Positions 33,228 through 44,856 of a stretch of 64,000 nt of DNA are shown in pieces. Source of the DNA: Diplolepis rosae (taxonomy: Eukaryota > Arthropoda > Insecta > Hymenoptera > Diplolepididae); assembly GCA_030998225.1 (NCBI GenBank), contig JAPYXD010000704.1, positions 14,756,001-14,820,000 of the forward strand, written 5' to 3'. Numbering within the stretch: position 1 is the first letter of the stretch; each line of letters opens with the position of its first letter. Below the pieces are notes generated by a model. That model did no database searches and was not told the DNA's origin. It worked only from the letters and a program-made list of their open reading frames with translations. The position numbers and the translations under genes were made by a program.

Positions 33228-33454
33228 ATTTCAGATCATCAGTTGATGGGACATTCTCTTGTCCAAAATGCAGAAGAAACTTTCGACGAAGGAAAGGATT
33301 AAAACAACATATGAGCTATGAATGTGGAAAACAACCTCGTTTTCAGTGTCCTTATTGTTGGCAGCGTTCCAAGCTGCTTTCTAACTTATACAAACATATT
33401 CGACGAATTCATGAGGGAAAAGACGTTTGGGGAATTGATCTACATCAACAATAA
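33228..33454 (+). CDS. lola: lola terminal exon: C2HC + C2H2, VWGIDL end
   Basis: The acceptor AAATATATTTTTAG ends at 33227; the opening is D-F-R-S-S-V-D-G. A second CAG at 33232-33234 would break the frame. There are 74 full codons to TAA at 33452-33454. Finger 1 (CPKCRRNFRRRKG...) is C2HC with linker ECGKQPRF, and finger 2 (CPYCWQRSKLLSN...) is C2H2, ending KDVWGIDL. The VW-x-x-DL end is shared with the exon at 52648-52883, its probable partner. Confidence 0.87.
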
Positions 33455-34210
33455 AATTTCGCAATATTATGAAATAATTATATCGCAATTATTCAATAGC
33501 AGTTTTATTTATTATAGAATTATTGAATTGTACATAGTAAAATCTACTTTTTGCACAAATTTGAAAAAAAATATTAGCAGAAGTTTTGCAAGCATGTCGC
33601 CAAGATTAGTATTAATTATGTTAAAAATGTTGCTGTAAAAATCCTCGTATTGACCCTTTCCTCATTTACGACGGATTTGAATACAAAATGAATAAAAATC
33701 TAAAGTTAATAAAAATGTTGAATTCTTTAATCTCTACTAAAAAAGACAAAGCTGACATTTTAACTTTTGCAGATTCATCGCTGGAATTACATTATGGTCT
33801 TTAAATGAAATAATAAAAATGATTGATATTTGTAATATAAAAATTTTTGAATCAGGAATTTCATGATGAAAAACAAATAAATTTCACGAAGAAACGAGTC
33901 AAATTTATGATATTTTTGAAAAATTGTGTGCATCATTTGATTTATGCTTATTATTTGAGCAAATAATTATTTTTGTGATGTATTTTATTGTAAATATTTC
34001 AAAAAGCCCTAAAAAAAAATAATCTTTCTGCTTTTTTGTCTGTCACTTTTTAATCAATGAGCTCTACAGTTTGAATTTAATATTAATTTTATGAAGAAAG
34101 TTGAGTATAATTACATTTCTACGTAACATTACATATTGTATAAAAAGTATATTTTAAGGAATTATTTTCTACAAAGCTCTATTTTCAAAAAAAGTGTTGC
34201 TTTCTTTCAG

Positions 34211-34518
34211 ACTCGATTTATGATCTCCAACTGGATTCGTCGACATCTTCACCAACATTTCCATTGGGAATGCATTCGGTTTTGGGATCTCGACCAGAAA
34301 ACACCAAAAAATATCCATGTAAAAAATGCAGCAGCGTGTTTAGTCGAAAGGGTGGACTTTCCTATCACGAAAAATTTGAATGTGGACAAAATCCTCGATT
34401 CTGTTGTCCTTACTGTCCTTATCGAGCTCGTCATATTTCCAACACTCGTAAACACGTCAGAAGATGCCATCCTGGTGAAGAAATACAAGCCATTGACATT
34501 TGTCACCAATTCATGTAG
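34211..34518 (+). CDS. lola: lola terminal exon: C2HC + C2H2, HISNTR type
   Basis: The acceptor TGCTTTCTTTCAG ends at 34210; the opening is D-S-I-Y-D-L-Q-L. There are 101 full codons. Finger 1 (CKKCSSVFSRKGG...) is C2HC with linker ECGQNPRF. Finger 2 (CPYCPYRARHISN...) is C2H2, followed by HPGEEIQAIDICHQ. It is strikingly close to the exon at 53308-53612 19 kb away. AATAAA at 34612-34617. Confidence 0.89.
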
Positions 34519-34991
34519 CTTTAAAGAAAAAAGAAAAAAACAGGTGCTAAAAATATAAAATGTAATTTGAACAAAATTGTATTAATTGTATCGAAATTAA
34601 GACAATGAGAAAATAAATAATCCTCATTCTTGCTTAAAATTATTTATTTAGAATTGCTTGTTGTATTTGTTTAGTTAGTTTGTTTATTTGTATTTCTTAA
34701 GGAATACTATAGTCTTTATCTCTTCACAATAGTTTTATAAGACAAGTAAATATTTTCAAAAAATGGGTGATCTGGATTTGTGCATGTAATTGCATTTTGT
34801 ACTTTAACAAATGTTTATTTTTAATATCCAAAAACAGAGGAAAGTCTATTCGAGCCAAGAAAATTTTAATTCCATCTGTTTTATGAATATTTTATTCGAT
34901 AAAAATAGCATTTTTAATATTTTGTTCTAAATTATATTGGGATTTGCATCAATTTTATTTCTAACTATTTTATTAATTTTGTATTTTTCAG

Positions 34992-35278
34992 ATTTCTTTT
35001 ACTACAATGAAGTACCAATATTTCCTGTCAGAGATTTATCTGGAAGAGAAAAATTTCCCTGCCCATCCTGTTCAAGTCTATTCACCAGAAAGGATAATTT
35101 GCAGAATCATCTTAAATATGAATGTGGCCAACCTGCGAGATTTAATTGTCCCTATTGTCCATACAGAACTAAAAATTCATCAAATGTTAGAGCCCATGTT
35201 CGTAGAATTCATCCTGGACGAGAAGTCTATGTTGTTGATGTTGCCAAAACTCATTTGATTCAAATGCCAAACATTTAG
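34992..35278 (+). CDS. lola: lola terminal exon: C2HC + C2H2, NVRAHVRR type
   Basis: The acceptor ATTTTGTATTTTTCAG ends at 34991; the opening is D-F-F-Y-Y-N-E. There are 94 full codons. Finger 1 (CPSCSSLFTRKDN...) is C2HC with linker ECGQPARF. Finger 2 (CPYCPYRTKNSSN...) is C2H2, with VRAHVRRIHPGREVYVVDV. It pairs best with the exon at 56299-56600, which shares FNCPYC, YRTK and NVRAHVRR. Confidence 0.88.
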
Positions 35279-35352
35279 AAAGTTTGATCTTTTTTATTTT
35301 TAATAAGAACATTCTCCATAATTAATTGTGTATGATTTATCAATTTGAAGAG

Positions 35353-35535
35353 TGGAAAGTCTATAAGAAGGTAAGCGACATTTATTTGATTTGCGTTGGA
35401 CACTGACATCAATTTTTTTACCTAATTTTAGTGGAGCTTGATAAAATATCCAAACTTTGCCTCTTAATAGAATACGCAAAACTATTATGAACTAATTTTC
35501 AGAAAAAGTGTCGCTTACATCCTATAAACTTTCCA
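35353..35535. repeat. palindromic element, 32-bp arms
   Basis: Left arm 35353-35384 and right arm 35504-35535 pair as inverted repeats with a few mismatches, including an exact GTAAGCGACA/TGTCGCTTAC. It lies 75 bases after a stop codon, so it may sit in the 3' UTR of the preceding cassette. It has no coding capacity. Confidence 0.75.
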
Positions 35536-35823
35536 TCATTAATTAATCCTTGTTGGATTTTGTGTAAGATATTAATTTCAATTTTATTTATAGTCGCTAA
35601 TTTTATATAAATATTTGCAAAGATGTACAAGTGGATGTATAGTTTGGCAATAAAATGACAATTTTTTATACATTTTTTATCCACTGAATTATTATTCTAA
35701 GAAATTTCCATGTTTTCAAATTTATTTAATCATTTGAATAGACTAGTTTTCTAAATTTAAAAGCTGTTGAAGTTATAGAAATTGGATTATAAAATTCTGA
35801 AATAATCATTTTCTTGTTTTCAG

Positions 35824-36098
35824 AATATCTTCAGTATCTTCAAGATCCTCTTGCCGATGGTTCAGCTAAAAAAAAATCCAACCGTAGAGGAAAAGGAGAA
35901 TTTATATGTCCAAAGTGTTTTAGTACCTTTACACTAAGATCAAATTTATGTACACACTTGAGACTCCAGTGTGGACAGATGCCCAAATTTAAGTGTCCAT
36001 ACTGTAATTACCGATCCAAACATTCATCTAATATTAAAAAACATATTCGTAGGAAGCATCCTAACAATACAGTTTATGTAATCTATGTTCATCAATGA
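35824..36098 (+). CDS. lola: lola terminal exon: C2HC + C2H2 fingers
   Basis: The acceptor CATTTTCTTGTTTTCAG ends at 35823; the opening is E-Y-L-Q-Y-L-Q-D. There are 90 full codons. Finger 1 (CPKCFSTFTLRSN...) is C2HC with linker QCGQMPKF. Finger 2 (CPYCNYRSKHSSN...) is C2H2, with HPNNTVYVIYVHQ at the end. The QCGQ-x-PKFKCPYC linker recurs at 61155-61480. Confidence 0.88.
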
Positions 36099-37221
36099 AA
36101 AAATTTCAGTTTTTTGTTTCTATAGCAAATATTTAAAAATGTTTATCAATTTCTGAGAATATTTATTTCAAAATATTAAAAAATTATGTAAAAATGGTTA
36201 AATATATTTTAAATTATGTATGGATGCGTATAACTATTTGAAATGTTTAATTTATAAATAGTTAAGTGTTGAAAATTTTTTGAGACTGGTTAAAATCAAA
36301 ATCCTGATACCAAATGTTGACTTTCATTGTGATTATAGGGAAAAGAAATAAAAATTAAAATTGTGCAGGTGCAATACAAGGAAAAAAATATAATTAACAA
36401 ATGAATTTTATTTACAGAAGTTAAATAATCATCATTCTATATAATTTGTGTAATGAGAATGTGTAATTTGGAAGACTGGAAATTAATAAAGAAATGTTTG
36501 GAAAAAATTTTAATTTTATTTCAAAAATGTATGTTACAGAGATTAGCGGAACCTCGATACTCACTTCTAACGAATTATTTTCTAATTTAAAGAATGAAAG
36601 TGTTTTACCAAAATATGGAAGATGCAAAAACGTGCCAAGTAAAAAAATTCAAATTGTAAAAATGTTGACACTTTAATTAATAAAAATAAAGGAGAATAGA
36701 ATATTGATCATAAAGTATGAAAATGAAAACTATAGAAATTTAGCAAGAATCATTAACCTTCACTTATAGGCATAATAAATCAAGAATTATACAGTTTGAA
36801 GTTTTTCAACTTGGCCCTTTTTTGCATGCTTCATATTTTTGGTAAGACTTCATTATTTTATGTTTCCTTGTCAATAATATTTACGTGTCTTTCATTATTA
36901 CTGCATGTATAAAAATATTGTATTGAAATTTAATTTAACTTTATTTTATGAAGGAATCGAAAAATTGATTTTTTTCAGTTTAAAGTAAAATCTTTTATGT
37001 TTGTTAAATATATATTATTAAATACATGCAGTTAATATTCAAGTTCCATTGTAATTAATCAAAAATTGTGCCTGTAATCCAAGAAATGTTTCGCATCCAT
37101 GATTCTTCCAAATGATAATTTTTGCTAGCTTTCATGTCAATTTAGTAAAATTTAGAATATTTTTTAGAACTAACATCCCCATCATTAACTTTAATTTAAA
37201 ACTTTATTATATTTTTTTCAG
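36099..37221 (+). other. flank between two finger exons
   Basis: AT-rich, 1.1 kb. Apart from the weak candidate tail at 36540-36676 nothing coding was recognised. Confidence 0.5.
36540..36676 (+). CDS. candidate non-finger terminal exon, 44-aa tail
   Basis: An AG at 36538-36539 (TATTTCAAAAATGTATGTTACAG) is followed by 44 in-phase codons (E-I-S-G-T-S-I-L-T) ending TAA. The tail has one cysteine (YGRCKNVPSKK) and no finger. AATAAA begins three bases after the stop. The pyrimidine tract is modest. It may be a minor finger-less tail, a relic, or chance. Confidence 0.3.
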
Positions 37222-38330
37222 AACCTGGATATATCTTTGTGGATGTCATTGAAGAAGACGTCGCAACATCCTGGGAACGCTGTTACAATGTCAACAACTT
37301 TAATTTTACTGAAGCTTCAAGTAACATCAATCCACTATCAGTTCACTCAGATTCTGAAACCGACGACTATCAGAACTATAAATTGAAGCTTAAATCTCAA
37401 TTATCCAATTTAAATCCGATTGAAAGTCATGAAAATGATTTCATCAATTCCAGTAATTCAATGCAGCAAAAGTTTCAGTTGAAGATTTTGAAGGTTGATT
37501 TGATGAAACTTCCAGATATAAAACCTATTATAAACAAGCCTAATGTGAAAAGGATTGATAAGAAGAAATCACGTCGTCTAAAACCTCGAAAGTCTCATCA
37601 CGTAAGGAAACTTTCTCTCGAATGTCCCAACAAGTGTGGAAAAGTTTTCAATTACAATCGAACACTTTGCAAACATTTGGAAACTGTCTGTGGACTAAAA
37701 TCTCGCTATAAATGTCCATATTGTGAGCATTATAATAAACATCGTTACTTAGTTGTCAGACATGTCAGAATTCATCATCCTTATCTGAAAGAAACTGTCA
37801 TTGATCAATGTAATCCTAATATCAACGAAACCATTGGAAATGATTTGGAACCCGTGAAGATGGAAAATTTCGACGATGAAGACACAAAGGAGAAATTGAC
37901 GAAAGCAAATTTGCTAGAATCTATTAAATATTGGAATGCAGACAGTGAAATCAAAATATCCAATGTTTCAAGTCTCGCTTCACTTGAGGACATCAAACCG
38001 GAAATAAAGGAGTTAGTCTTGGTCAAAAATCCTTTGCAGCGAAAGAAAAAACTTCCTTGTCCAAACAATTGTGGTCGTATTTTTAAATATTTTAACAGAC
38101 TCAATTCTCATGTAAAATTTGAGTGTGAACAAATTCCTCGTTTTAAATGTCCCTATTGTCAGGTGCATAGTAAATTTTCCCGAAATATTCTCAGTCATGT
38201 AAAGTTACTTCATCATGATCGCGAGATTTATGCGATTGATACTGTCACGAACAAACTTTTTGGAAATAACCTGCGTCAGTCTGAGAGACTCTCCAATGCC
38301 ACGAAATCTACTTTAACTCCAATCATTTAA
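37222..38330 (+). CDS. lola: large lola terminal exon with two finger pairs
   Basis: The acceptor ATATTTTTTTCAG ends at 37221; the opening is E-P-G-Y-I-F-V-D. There are 368 full codons. Two complete C2HC + C2H2 pairs are present, separated by an acidic spacer of about 80 residues. Both first fingers have an extra residue, C-x3-C (CPNKCGKVFNYNR and CPNNCGRIFKYFN). Second fingers are CPYCEHYNKHRYL and CPYCQVHSKFSRN. Pair 2 is followed by REIYAIDT. A 130-residue acidic/basic leader precedes pair 1. It matches the large exon at 56954-58866 in size class and CPNxCG motif. Confidence 0.88.
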
Positions 38331-38868
38331 AAAGTGATAAATAATTATGAAGAATATTTTTATCAAATATAATGATGGTCTTTTATAACATAAACAATTA
38401 TTGCGAAAGATTATTTTTATTTCAAAGTGCGATTGCGAAAGGTGCCAATGTGATAAAATGTGAGCAGAAAAAGATATTTTTTATAATAAGATTTAATTTT
38501 TAAATTTTTATCCTTATGATGAATGTAAGTTTATTTTTCAAAAAAAATGAGTCAAATTATGTTAGTATTTTTAGGTTTTTCGTTCTCATTGGTATGTGAT
38601 ACCATTTCGTGATTACATGTGAGTTTCTTCCTTTAAATAAAAATCATATATAAACCTATTTCCCTTTCTTTAAAACCTGAATCATAATTCTTTATTTAGA
38701 TATAATTTTTTCAAAATCGTAAAATAATTTAAAATTTAAATATTTTCAAATTCAAAGAAGACAAATTTTCATCTGATAAATTACTGGACTTTTTCAATCA
38801 TAGGATTATTTTGAATTATTTTATCTTTTAACTAATGATCTCTAACTTTCATTCATTTTTGTTTTCAG

Positions 38869-39116
38869 GTGGATATTGCCAGAAGCCAAAGAAGCGTTTG
38901 AATTCTCAATTCAAGCAGTTCCCTTGTCCAAACTGTCCAAGTGTTTTTGTGTGGATGTGTACCTTAAAGAGACATTTGAGAAATGAATGCGGAATGGAAC
39001 CACGATTTAAGTGTCCTTATTGCGATTATCGAGGAAAATGGAAAGCAAACGTTTGCAGACACATCAAAACAGTACATAAAGGATACCGAATTTATGTCGT
39101 TTCTGCTTTCGAGTAG
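38869..39116 (+). CDS. lola: lola terminal exon: C2HC + C2H2, FVW type
   Basis: The acceptor TCATTTTTGTTTTCAG ends at 38868; the opening is G-G-Y-C-Q-K-P. There are 81 full codons. Finger 1 (CPNCPSVFVWMCT...) is C2HC with linker ECGMEPRF. Finger 2 (CPYCDYRGKWKAN...) is C2H2, ending KGYRIYVVSAFE. FVW, NECGMEPRFKCP and WKAN are shared with the exon at 60152-60405. AATAAA at 39130-39135. Confidence 0.89.
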
Positions 39117-39606
39117 TGTGAATCTCCATAATAAACAAAATTGGGCTGTTCTCATATTTAATCATTGATTAATCTAAAAACTAATATTAAAATCTTTGTT
39201 AGTCTCATAAGAAACTAGTTTATAGGGCAGTCGTCTACTATATTAGAATCTAATTTCATTCTGTGATGATATAATTTGTATACAAATAAGTTTACCGTAT
39301 TTGCAGATTTTAAAAACCTTCCACTTGATCAAATAAATGTCTTCTTTCTTTAATCAGTAATATTTTTTCATGTTCTGATATTAATTTGTGCAATTGATTT
39401 TAAAATATTGATAACTAAAATTCAACAATAGGTTCTTGGTAAAAATATGAATAATTGATTAAAAGCGGAATAAAAAGAGCTCATTGGAAGGTATATTTCG
39501 GAAAAAATTATTTTCTATTCTATGTTTATTTTAGTTGTACCTTTACGAATTTGATTGTTGAAAATAAAATCTTTAACTTGGATATTTGTTTTTTATATTT
39601 TTTCAG

Positions 39607-39920
39607 TTGTGCGAGTTGAAACTGTCTTTGTCAATGAAATGAGAGACCCTCTTGGACGCAATATTGCAGCTTTGAGGAAATTTGCCTGTACAAAATGTCC
39701 CAGCGCCTTTCAATCGAGGCAGAGCCTTTTAAGGCACACGAAGCAAGAATGCGGCCAGGAGCCGAAATACAAGTGTCCTTATTGTGATAGGCTTGTAAAA
39801 AAATCTTCCAATGCTTACACACATGTTCGAAGGCAACATCCTAATCTCGAAGTCTATATCATTGATTTGCGGAGCGGTGAAGAAGCGAAAGTTCGAGTTC
39901 CAAAATTGACTTCAAAGTGA
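39607..39920 (+). CDS. lola: lola terminal exon: C2HC + C2H2 fingers
   Basis: The acceptor TTTTTTATATTTTTTCAG ends at 39606; the opening is V-V-R-V-E-T-V-F. There are 103 full codons. Finger 1 (CTKCPSAFQSRQS...) is C2HC with linker ECGQEPKY. Finger 2 (CPYCDRLVKKSSN...) is C2H2, then HPNLEVYIIDLRSGEE and a mixed-charge end. Local GC is higher than in neighbouring exons. Confidence 0.89.
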
Positions 39921-40819
39921 TATAAATCTGAAAATCTTGCTTCATAATATACTCGTCATAGAATATTCATGTACTTTTACTACTACTACGTGTATTAAAG
40001 TAAAAATTTTTTATCTTTGCAATTTTTATACATAAATCATAATATTGTCTTAGTTTAATATTTTTTCTGAAAATTATTTTTTACAATTTCTTTTTTATAC
40101 ACATTTTATAATTTTTGTAAATTATTCATAAGAGAAAACAAATTTTTCTTCCTTATGTATTTAATTGTATAAAATGCATTATGTATGAAATTTGTGAAAT
40201 TCACCGACAATGTTCATGGAACACGAAAACGCTAAAAAATATTAATGTAAATTTCACAAAATTCATGAGAACAAAATACTTTGTTTAGATACCAAAAGTA
40301 TTATTAAAGAGAAGAGTATTATTTTTTAATATAAGTATTTTGATTTAGTTATTGCGATTGCAGTATAATCATCGAAAGAATGTTTAGTTTGTTAATTTAA
40401 TTAATAATTAGACTGACAAGTTACTCTCTAGTAAATAAGTTTAGCTTATAGTGTCAGTTGATAAAAATTATTTATATTAATAATTTGAGACAAGCTAGAT
40501 TTTTGATTGAATTTTTGAATTGTACGTTTGTATTTGTTTGCTTCAATTAAACAAATTTTTGCGAACGTTTAAAAAATGTCTAACTTACGTTTAAATCAGA
40601 CTATTCAAGAGAGAAAGAGTATTGGATTTTTAAGATGAGTGGATCGCAAAAAATGTGTACAAGATTGCTTTATGTTGTTTTTGTAGATCACCTCTAGGCG
40701 TTTTTGTTAAAATGTGCTTCAGGGTTTTTTAGATTTATGAAATATGGCTTAAGTTGATGCACTGCATGTTATAAACCACTTGTAATTTTGTTAATAAAAG
40801 GTGCATTTTATGTTTTCAG
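39921..40819 (+). other. 3' flank and intron, nothing seen
   Basis: AT-rich, about 900 bases, with no recognisable exon, repeat pair or RNA gene. Confidence 0.5.
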
Positions 40820-41100
40820 ACTACCAATCCGAATCAATTCACAAGATAGACGTTCCGGGACGTTCTGCTCCATTTATGAAGAAAACTGTTTTCAAGGGAC
40901 GTGGATTTTCTTGTCCGAGGTGTACTCGGATATTTAATTCTGCTGGCAATCTAAGTCGCCATTTTAGACTGGAATGTGTAGATTTTCCACGTTTCAAGTG
41001 TCCTTATTGTGAAATGCGTAGTAAATACACACAAGCGATTTACAGACACATCAGAGGGAAACATCGTGATATGGAGCTAAAATTCGTAAAATTGTACTGA
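40820..41100 (+). CDS. lola: lola terminal exon: C2HC + C2H2 fingers
   Basis: The acceptor CATTTTATGTTTTCAG ends at 40819; the opening is D-Y-Q-S-E-S-I. There are 92 full codons. Finger 1 (CPRCTRIFNSAGN...) is C2HC but the linker is ECVDFPRF, replacing the Gly after the last Cys. Finger 2 (CPYCEMRSKYTQA...) is C2H2, ending MELKFVKLY instead of the usual IDL. Confidence 0.87.
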
Positions 41101-41501
41101 ATCGAACGTAAAAAGTGCTTATTTAACGTTTAACAAAAACTTCTTAAAACTTAAAAATGATCACCAGGACACAAATGATTTTTCTCTTTTACTTGTGATA
41201 TTTGTTTATTCCCCTGCGTTATTGTGTAATTGAATATTAGAAAGTGCTCAATTCGTAGATCCTATACTATTAGGTTTCCAAATCGTGAAGTGAATCATTA
41301 TTCTCAAGCTTCTATATTTATTTGATTGTAAATTTTGTACTATTCTGTATTAAATATTTTTTTGAATCAAAATGTAGATTTCTTATCTAATTAGAAAATA
41401 TAAAAAACTTAGTCAAGTTGGTTATTTTTTAAAAGAAAATTGTATTTTGTTCTATGTGATTGCTTTATTGGAGAAATTAATAAAGGAACTTTTTTTTACA
41501 G

Positions 41502-41800
41502 ATTTTTGGCCCAGGCAAGAAAAGTTGAGGCGGAAAAATTATAATGAAGAAGAAGAAGCAATGAGACATTTATGTACCAAATGTAATCGAAGTTATAAAC
41601 ATCGCAGTCACATGATTCGTCACTTCAAATACGAATGTGGAATACCTCAGAGATTTGAATGTCCATATTGCCAACGTCATTTACGTCAACGAACAGATGT
41701 CTGGAATCATATTCGAGCTTTGCATCCTAATCATGAATTTTACTGCATTGATATAGAAACTAAAACCAAACTTATTCGTAAAATCCCCAGGAATAAATGA
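41502..41800 (+). CDS. lola: lola terminal exon: C2HC + C2H2 fingers
   Basis: The acceptor ACTTTTTTTTACAG ends at 41501; the opening is D-F-W-P-R-Q-E. There are 98 full codons. Finger 1 (CTKCNRSYKHRSH...) is C2HC with linker ECGIPQRF. Finger 2 (CPYCQRHLRQRTD...) is C2H2, with HPNHEFYCIDIETK at the end. YKH-x-x-H in finger 1 is shared with the exons at 25375 and 44624. Confidence 0.88.
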
Positions 41801-42089
41801 TGACAATGATTTTATATTTTAAGAAACATTCAAGAAAATATTTTCTTTGTTATAGAAACAACCAATGAATAAATAATTTCAAGTAAATATTTAAAAAATA
41901 CTGGTAAAAATTAATGATACTATCAGCAATATTATTGTACACTTTGTCAGTCTTCCGTAAAAATTAATAAATTCAAAACATCATTTTTTGTAGATCTTAT
42001 ACAATTATTAATTTGTCACAAAAATATCTTATGGAAGGATGACATAAGTATTTGACTAAATCTTTAACTATTTATATTTTGTGTTTCAG

Positions 42090-42394
42090 AATCCAGTGAA
42101 TTAATGGCTTCAACTAGTGCAGACCTGCTTCTTTCTGAGACTGATATACTGGACATTGCAATGAAATCCACCAGAGATAGCAAAATCAAAAAACCGTACC
42201 AATGTCAGAAATGCGGCAAGAGATTTGCCCTTAGAAGTACGAAAAGTCGACATCTAAATTACGAGTGTGGCCATGAACCGAGATTCCAATGTCCATATTG
42301 TCCATATCGAAGCAAGCAAACTTCTCCGATGTATGCACACATTCGAAGAATGCATTCTAGCGAGGATGTTTACATGATTGATCTCAAGATCTAA
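42090..42394 (+). CDS. lola: lola terminal exon: C2HC + C2H2, VYMIDLK end
   Basis: The acceptor ATATTTTGTGTTTCAG ends at 42089; the opening is E-S-S-E-L-M-A. There are 100 full codons. Finger 1 (CQKCGKRFALRST...) is C2HC with linker ECGHEPRF. Finger 2 (CPYCPYRSKQTSP...) is C2H2, ending SSEDVYMIDLKI. It is a tandem relative of the next exon (KQTS helix, IDLK end). Confidence 0.89.
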
Positions 42395-42669
42395 TTCACT
42401 TTGAGAAAGATATTTGGTTGATCGATGATAAATATTTTGTTTCGTTGAAGAAGAGTTGGACAAATAATCGAAAAAATGTTAGCCAAAGTGACTACTTTCT
42501 CACTTTTTTTCATTTAGGATATTTTTTTATCATTTTTTTTTTTTTTTGTGGAAGTGTAGAAATTTTCAATCAGATAAAAATTATGGATTTTATAAAGTCG
42601 GAATTGATAGGAAAATTGTTGTTTTCAGCTATTTTTGGATGATATACCACCGATAAAAAATTCATAATT

Positions 42670-42697
42670 CATATATATATATATATAATATATATTA
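42670..42697. repeat. AT microsatellite
   Basis: A run of alternating AT/TA dinucleotides in the intron between two finger exons. Confidence 0.8.
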
Positions 42698-43192
42698 TAA
42701 ATGAAAATAACTTTCCTACTGTCCATCCAATTCTTCCTCAAGTGGAACTTTATACCAAATTCACCAAGACTAAATGTTTTTTCTCTGCGTTTGAATCCAA
42801 AGATAGTTTTTTATTCAGATTTCATCTTTTTTTTAGTGTTTTATGCATTTATACCTTATTTTAAGAATAATTTTGATGAGTAATGTTGACTTCTTCACAA
42901 TCAATTATATTTATATATACTTATTATAAAACTAACAAGTAAATACTTAAAAATGTATATTGATGAGTGAAAAAATGTTTATTTTTAAATAGAAATGTGT
43001 ATGAATGTTAAATATTTATAAATCTGTTTCAATTAAATGTTAATAAAGAAATGGTAATAAAAGAAAATAAATATTGTAATAATCCTCTTTGCTAATTATA
43101 TGGAATGTGTATTATTTTCATATGAATTTTCTACATACATTTTTCATTAAATAACTGGTTTTAACGAGGAAAAATTCAATTTTTGTTTTCAG

Positions 43193-43479
43193 ATCTGCTT
43201 AGAATGAATTCGTCAATTCACGTAGATCGTGCAATGGAAGTTCCAGAGCCTCAACCGCAGAAGAATTTACATTATTGTCCTAAGTGCCTTCGTGGTTTTA
43301 CGTTAAAACACAATCGAAATCGGCACTTTAAATACGAATGTGGACATGCTCCGAGATTCAAGTGTCCCTATTGTGAGCTCAAAACGAAGCAGACTTCGCA
43401 AATTTATCGTCATATTAGAAACATACATCAAGGAGCAAGAGTATATTACATCGATTTGAAATCTTCAAATCAATCTTAG
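43193..43479 (+). CDS. lola: lola terminal exon: C2HC + C2H2, VYYIDLK end
   Basis: The acceptor CAATTTTTGTTTTCAG ends at 43192; the opening is D-L-L-R-M-N-S. There are 94 full codons. Finger 1 (CPKCLRGFTLKHN...) is C2HC with linker ECGHAPRF. Finger 2 (CPYCELKTKQTSQ...) is C2H2, ending GARVYYIDLKSSNQS. Confidence 0.89.
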
Positions 43480-44005
43480 AATTATTCTAGTAATCGACGT
43501 TTCAAGGAATTTATTCAATTCAAATTTATGGATCAACTTTTCACCTATTTTTTTATATTTTATTTAATCTAACATATTGTATAGTCATTTTACATTTAAG
43601 CAATTGCTTCCAATAATACATTAGTTTTATTTCTTATTATTATTATTTATGTAATATTTTTGTGACATTTGTATTATATTATTATAAAAAATCAAAGTTT
43701 ATAAAAGAGTATATCTGTCTAAAGAAAATAAAACCAAAGTCTTTTCTATAAACCTAACCGTTGACAATAATGATCTAATAATGATTTTATTTCTTTTAGA
43801 TAGAAACAGAAGAATATTTATTTTATTTATTTCTTAATTTAATCTGACTTATTTTTGTTTGTTTCAGGTTTTATTGCATCTCATCAATGAAAAATATCAA
43901 CTTGAATGAAAATTGTTAAGAACATTAACGATTTTTAATATAAAGTTTAGAAAAGTGTTTCTCTTTTTAGAGGATAGATTTGACGTTTACTTTTTTTAAT
44001 TGCAG

Positions 44006-44271
44006 CTGCTTTGTGGAATAACTGCTCGACTTTGCAGCCAGAATTGGTCAAAAATTCAAAAACTTCTGGTTATACTTGCGAGAAATGTGGTAAGGTCTAC
44101 AAACAAAAATACGCTCTCTGGAGGCACTTCAAGTACGAGTGTGGAAAGAATCCTAGATTCCAGTGTCCTTATTGTCATTACAGGACGAAACAACGCACTA
44201 ATATGTATACACATGTTAAACTTAGACATGCCGGATTTAAAATCTACGCCATTGACTTGGGAGAAAATTAA
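44006..44271 (+). CDS. lola: lola terminal exon: C2HC + C2H2, YAIDLGEN end
   Basis: The acceptor TTTTTTTAATTGCAG ends at 44005; the opening is A-A-L-W-N-N-C. There are 87 full codons. Finger 1 (CEKCGKVYKQKYA...) is C2HC with linker ECGKNPRF. Finger 2 (CPYCHYRTKQRTN...) is C2H2, ending FKIYAIDLGEN. It matches the exon at 24391-24698 (KQRT and DLG-x-EN ending). Confidence 0.89.
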
Positions 44272-44623
44272 ACATTACATTTAAGCGTATTATTAATTAA
44301 GACTAGATAGTCTCTTTTATACAATTCCGAAAGAATAATTTTTGTGCCAGCAAAATTAATATTTACTGACATTTATTTATTATATATTTTATATTTTTGT
44401 ACAATTGCCAAATCCATTTCATCGTAGTCAGGTAAAATAGATTCAGTTCAAACTCTGAGATTGTAGATAAAAAATAAAGTTTGAAAAATAAATTACACCT
44501 TTTAAAATTCTGATTAGTGCGCATCAATAATATCTTGAGTTCCTAAACTGACATTTTTGTATTAATTATATAATTAGATATATTCGAACTCTACTAATTC
44601 AATGTTATTTTTAATTGTTTCAG

Positions 44624-44856
44624 ATTTCAGAAGAAAATTTTTGGAATGCAATCGATGCAAAAGATGTGGACGAACTTATAAACATAGGGGCCATCTGAAA
44701 CGTCATATGAATTATGAATGTGGCCATCCACCTCGTTTCCAATGTCCTTATTGTGAATATAAATGCAAAAGAAAATCTGACGTATATCCTCACGTGAGAA
44801 AACTACACACTGGACTTGAAGTTTACGTTTTGGAGTTGAATCTATATGAAAATTGA
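44624..44856 (+). CDS. lola: lola terminal exon: C2HC + C2H2, YVLELN end
   Basis: The acceptor ATTTTTAATTGTTTCAG ends at 44623; the opening is D-F-R-R-K-F-L. There are 76 full codons. Finger 1 (CKRCGRTYKHRGH...) is C2HC with linker ECGHPPRF. Finger 2 (CPYCEYKCKRKSD...) is C2H2 with an extra Cys, ending LEVYVLELNLYEN. It matches the exon at 25375-25664 (YKH, NYECGHP, LEL). AATAAA at 45038-45043. Confidence 0.89.

Noticed and set aside
42670..42697. CRISPR-like or regulatory repeat
   Set aside because: It is a simple AT dinucleotide run. No spaced direct repeats of CRISPR type occur anywhere in the window, and the DNA is eukaryotic.
43868..43890. Extra exon after TTTGTTTGTTTCAG
   Set aside because: The acceptor is strong, but only about seven in-phase codons precede TGA. 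Listed under orphan acceptors rather than as a gene.
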